DNA of 15,473 bases from positions 1 to 15,473 of the forward strand of contig CALMVM010000509.1 in assembly GCA_937873255.1 (NCBI GenBank), in the 5' to 3' direction. A program made the translations under genes and the position numbers. The notes under the pieces were generated by a model, which worked only from the letters and a program-made list of their open reading frames with translations, was not told the DNA's origin and ran no database searches. Below are positions 13,218-15,473 of the stretch, piece by piece. Positions within the stretch are counted from its first letter, which is position 1. Each line of letters opens with the position of its first letter. The stretch is from an uncultured Verrucomicrobiota bacterium (GTDB taxonomy: Bacteria; Verrucomicrobiota; Verrucomicrobiia; Chthoniobacterales; SZAS-18).

Positions 13218-13982
13218 ATGGCCGACAATCACTTCGAGTCCGGTGGAGAGGAGAGGGTTTGGGACGAGTACGATTGGGAACGTTTTCTCCAGCAGCAGGA
13301 CCGCAAAACGGAGAAATACATGGAACTCCTGGAGAAGTACATCGACGACCCCAACCGCGATCAGATCATCGCCCGCGAGATGGGCTGGCACCATCTGCTC
13401 GACGAAAACGGCAAGGATTGGAGCGCCAACCTGGACACCCTTTTCTCCCACCGTCCCGGCGAGAATCTCAGCAAGGAGGACGAGGACGACGAAGACGAGG
13501 AGGACGACTTCGAGGAAGACGAGGATGAGGACGAGGAATTCGAGGACGAGGACAACGACGAGGCCACGGAAGAGGAGGAAGACGAACCCGAGGACCGCTA
13601 CAGCCAGCACCCGCTCTATCAGGCCGCCAACGCCCTGGCCGTGCACGTGGACGGGCTTTTCCACGACCAAGACGCCGCCGCGCAGCGCCCGGCCGTCGTC
13701 CGCCTGACCACCAGCGCCACCCTCGCCAACGTCAAGCTCGCCGCCGCCCTGACCGACGACGACGTGGACGAGATCGGCATGACCATCGCGTACCTCAAGC
13801 GCGCGCTCAAGGCGATCACCAACGCCCTCGACGCCGCCACCCAGTGCGAGAACGAAAACCTGCTCAACGGCCCGCAGGGCCAGGAGGTGCGCGGGCGCAT
13901 CTTCCACGTCCGCGACGGGATCGTCTCGCTCATGGGCCACTACCGCAACGAGTGGCGACGACGCTACGGGCAGGGGCATTGA
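13218..13982 (+). CDS. Unknown protein with a long acidic central stretch
   Basis: I do not recognise this 254-residue protein. An N-terminal charged helical part (1-80; WDEYDWERFLQQQDRKTEKY, then REMGWHHLLDENG) leads to a run of about 40 residues (86-126) made almost wholly of Asp and Glu. A structured C-terminal domain follows (130-250), with ATLANVKLAAALTDDDVDEIG, a helical AYLKRALKAITNALDAATQCENENLL and the ending GRIFHVRDGIVSLMGHYRNEW. The ATG at 13218 was chosen because the frame upstream is a shadow of the exonuclease gene. There is no signal peptide or membrane segment, so it is cytoplasmic. Acidic runs of this kind can mimic DNA, bind basic proteins or bind metals; none is shown here. 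It is divergent from the 5' nuclease and followed after 79 bases by the sigma factor gene. Confidence 0.85.
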   Translation: MADNHFESGGEERVWDEYDWERFLQQQDRKTEKYMELLEKYIDDPNRDQIIAREMGWHHLLDENGKDWSANLDTLFSHRPGENLSKEDEDDEDEEDDFEEDEDEDEEFEDEDNDEATEEEEDEPEDRYSQHPLYQAANALAVHVDGLFHDQDAAAQRPAVVRLTTSATLANVKLAAALTDDDVDEIGMTIAYLKRALKAITNALDAATQCENENLLNGPQGQEVRGRIFHVRDGIVSLMGHYRNEWRRRYGQGH

Positions 13983-14061
13983 ATCCCCCTCACCCCAGCC
14001 GGTAGGGGGTGCGGATGCGATTATTCTGGCAGGCCGACCCGGTTTTTTTCACTTTCATTGA

Positions 14062-14715
14062 ATGGACCAAGGGACGGCACCGTCAGACTCATCCAAAGGC
14101 GGCAGTGAACCATCGCCGTCCCCGGCCTCCCCGGAGGGGTCGGACGACATGGCGCTGGTTCGACGCTGCCAGGCGGGCGACGACCGGGCGTTCGACGAAC
14201 TGGTCGCCAAATACCGTACCCGGGTCTACGCCATGATTTACCACCTCGTCCATAATGAGCAGGACGCCTGGGACCTCGCCCAGGACGGCTTCCTCAAGGC
14301 GTGGAAATCGCTCGATAAGTTCCGGTTCCAGTCGAGTTTTTACACCTGGCTGTACCGGATCATGACCAACGTGTCCATCGATTGGCTGCGTCGGAAACAG
14401 ATCCAGGGCGCGCAGGAATTCGACGACAGCGTCGGCCTGCACGAGATTGAACCCGGCAGCGACCTCGCGCCCAAAAGCGAGCCGCACCCGATCACGAAAC
14501 TGGAACGCGGCGAGGTGCGCCAGCGCATCGACGCCGCCATCGCCAAATTGTCTCCCGAGCACCGGACCGTCATCCTGCTCAAGGAGATGGAAGACCTTCA
14601 ATACCACGAGATCGCCGAGACGGTCGGGTGCTCCATCGGTACGGTGATGAGCCGTCTCTTCTACGCCCGCAAGAAACTCCAAACCCTCCTGAAAGACGTT
14701 TATGAAAACCTTTGA
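14062..14715 (+). CDS. ECF (RpoE-type) RNA polymerase sigma factor
   Basis: The 217-residue product is an extracytoplasmic-function sigma factor. Region 2 (about 44-112) contains FDELVAKYRTRVYAMIYHLV, AWDLAQDGFLKAWKSLDKF and FYTWLYRIMTNVSIDWLRRK, which carry the core-binding and -10-recognition helices. Region 4 (about 152-208) contains AAIAKLSPEHRTVILLKEME and the helix-turn-helix YHEIAETVGCSIGTVMSRLFYARKKL (written here in two known parts, 181-200 and 201-206), which binds the -35 element. A Ser/Pro/Gly-rich N-terminal extension of about 30 residues precedes region 2. The ATG at 14062 is the only plausible start before region 2. The last 14 bases overlap the start of the next gene, so translation is coupled to the probable anti-sigma factor. 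It probably controls an envelope response and its own operon. Confidence 0.95.
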   Translation: MDQGTAPSDSSKGGSEPSPSPASPEGSDDMALVRRCQAGDDRAFDELVAKYRTRVYAMIYHLVHNEQDAWDLAQDGFLKAWKSLDKFRFQSSFYTWLYRIMTNVSIDWLRRKQIQGAQEFDDSVGLHEIEPGSDLAPKSEPHPITKLERGEVRQRIDAAIAKLSPEHRTVILLKEMEDLQYHEIAETVGCSIGTVMSRLFYARKKLQTLLKDVYENL

Positions 14716-15442
14716 AGAACGCTACACCGCGTGGATCGACGGGCAGCTCGCGGGCGACGCCCTCGCTTCTTTCGAACAGGAACTCGCCCGCCGTGCCGAG
14801 GCCGGCGACGCCGAAGGTGCCGAGGCCGACAAGGCCAACGCGCTGCAACTTCGCGCCCTGCTCAAGGAGCATCTCCAGGCCCCGGCGCTGACGAACGACG
14901 AGTTTTTCAACCACCAGATGCGCGAGCGCATCGACGCGGAGATTGACCGGGCAGCCCGCCGGCGCGAGTCCACGGCCCGGCCGGCGTGGAAGTTCCCGGC
15001 GTTCGCGTGGCCCTTTGCCCGGCTGGTGGGCGCGGGCGCGGCGTGTTTGTTCGTGGCGGGGGCGCTTTATTACGGGATGATGCCGCCGCACGGGCCAAAT
15101 GCCGAAAAGGGCGTGGCACATGTGACCCCGCCTCCAGGGCAACCCGATGGGGTTGCCGTATCGACGCCCGCCCCTCAGCCGCAGGCCCCCGCCGGCGAGC
15201 AGCCGAAAAACGACCAGCTTGCCTTTCTGGGACCGACGCCCGCACCAGTTGATCTCAACAGCGCCGATGAGATTCACGTCGCGCCATCCAACCCCGGCAG
15301 CACGACTGCGGCGACGCCGCTACGTTACGACAAGGCCAACGTCCTCTGGGTTAGTGGCCTGCCTTATCTGCCCAATGTTTCCGCCGTGAACCCCACCACC
15401 CCGGCCCCCGCGCCTTCGCCGGCTCCGAGCCTCGTGCCCTGA
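14702..15442 (+). CDS. Probable membrane-anchored anti-sigma factor
   Basis: The 246-residue product starts inside the sigma gene (ATG 14702, overlap 14 bases). It has the layout of an anti-sigma factor: a helical cytoplasmic N-terminal domain (1-95; FEERYTAWIDGQLAGDALASF, where the DGQL-type turn is typical of such proteins, then a 'LRALLKEHLQAP...FFNHQMRERIDAEI' helical region), one membrane span (about 104-125, FARLVGAGAACLFVAGALYY), and a periplasmic part rich in Pro, Ala and Gln. The zinc-binding HxxxCxxC motif of ZAS anti-sigmas is absent. Near the C-terminus a less disordered segment, ANVLWVSGLPYLPNVSA (212-228), stands out. Gene order, overlap and topology support the role; no catalytic domain is seen. 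It should hold the sigma factor at the membrane until an envelope signal releases it. Confidence 0.82.
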   Translation: MKTFEERYTAWIDGQLAGDALASFEQELARRAEAGDAEGAEADKANALQLRALLKEHLQAPALTNDEFFNHQMRERIDAEIDRAARRRESTARPAWKFPAFAWPFARLVGAGAACLFVAGALYYGMMPPHGPNAEKGVAHVTPPPGQPDGVAVSTPAPQPQAPAGEQPKNDQLAFLGPTPAPVDLNSADEIHVAPSNPGSTTAATPLRYDKANVLWVSGLPYLPNVSAVNPTTPAPAPSPAPSLVP

Positions 15443-15467
15443 GGCGGTGCAGTCCCAATCTTTTGCC

Positions 15468-15473
15468 ATGAAC
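15468..15473 (+). CDS. Possible start of the next gene, cut by the window edge
   Basis: An ATG at 15468 follows the anti-sigma stop by 25 bases and is preceded by GCC, as at several other starts here. Only two codons (Met-Asn) are visible. A third member of the sigma operon would be expected at this place, but nothing more can be said. Confidence 0.3.

Noticed and set aside
13140..13979. Upstream extension of the exonuclease frame to 600 residues
   Set aside because: The family's conserved N-terminus is at MPQKLLLIDG; the extension is the complement of the acidic tract, giving runs of Val and Leu.
13985..14009. CCCCCT/AGGGGG pairing upstream of the sigma gene as a terminator
   Set aside because: The stem is only 6 bp with a 13-base loop and no U-run directly after it.

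Overview
This is a GC-rich bacterial chromosomal window with tightly packed genes and short intergenic gaps. No rRNA, tRNA, CRISPR array, transposase or phage gene is visible. The mix of genes suggests a Gram-negative bacterium, perhaps of the Verrucomicrobia/Planctomycetes superphylum. These include a large MscS channel with an exported domain, a DUF1361 membrane protein, an ECF sigma/anti-sigma pair and a YbdK-type ligase, with almost no Shine-Dalgarno sequences. The taxonomic guess is an inference from gene style, not a match I could run.

Layout. (1) Positions 1-110 hold the C-terminal tail of a plus-strand gene. (2) Positions 201-3385 hold two minus-strand genes: an alpha/beta-hydrolase esterase followed by a 774-residue MscS-family channel. 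(3) Positions 3386-3641 are a divergent intergenic region containing an inverted pair of 7-bp tandem-repeat arrays. (4) Positions 3642-10564 form a long plus-strand run: a second esterase-like protein, an ATP-grasp ligase, a small exported SLBB-like protein, a YbdK/GCS2 carboxylate-amine ligase, a VOC protein, an M29-type metallopeptidase, a 43-residue membrane peptide, a toxin-antitoxin-like pair, and a second ATP-grasp-like ligase that resembles the glutathionylspermidine-synthase group. (5) A 100-bp imperfect palindrome separates this run from a convergent DUF1361 membrane protein. (6) Positions 11587-12081 hold a secreted-protein gene interrupted by three in-frame stops within 42 bases. 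A perfect 16-bp bidirectional terminator hairpin follows. (7) Positions 12177-13982 hold a stand-alone 5'-3' exonuclease and a divergent protein with a 40-residue acidic stretch. (8) Positions 14062-15442 hold an ECF sigma factor overlapping its probable membrane anti-sigma factor; another start codon sits at the right edge.

How the genes may work together. The run at 3642-10564 brings three different amide-bond-forming folds (ATP-grasp, GCS2, and a second ATP-grasp-like enzyme) together with an esterase-fold protein and a metallopeptidase. This is the expected toolkit of a pathway that builds, trims or recycles a small non-ribosomal peptide or amide-linked metabolite. No substrate can be read from the sequence. 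It is the best candidate in the window for an undescribed system. The interrupted gene at 11587 is the strangest single locus.
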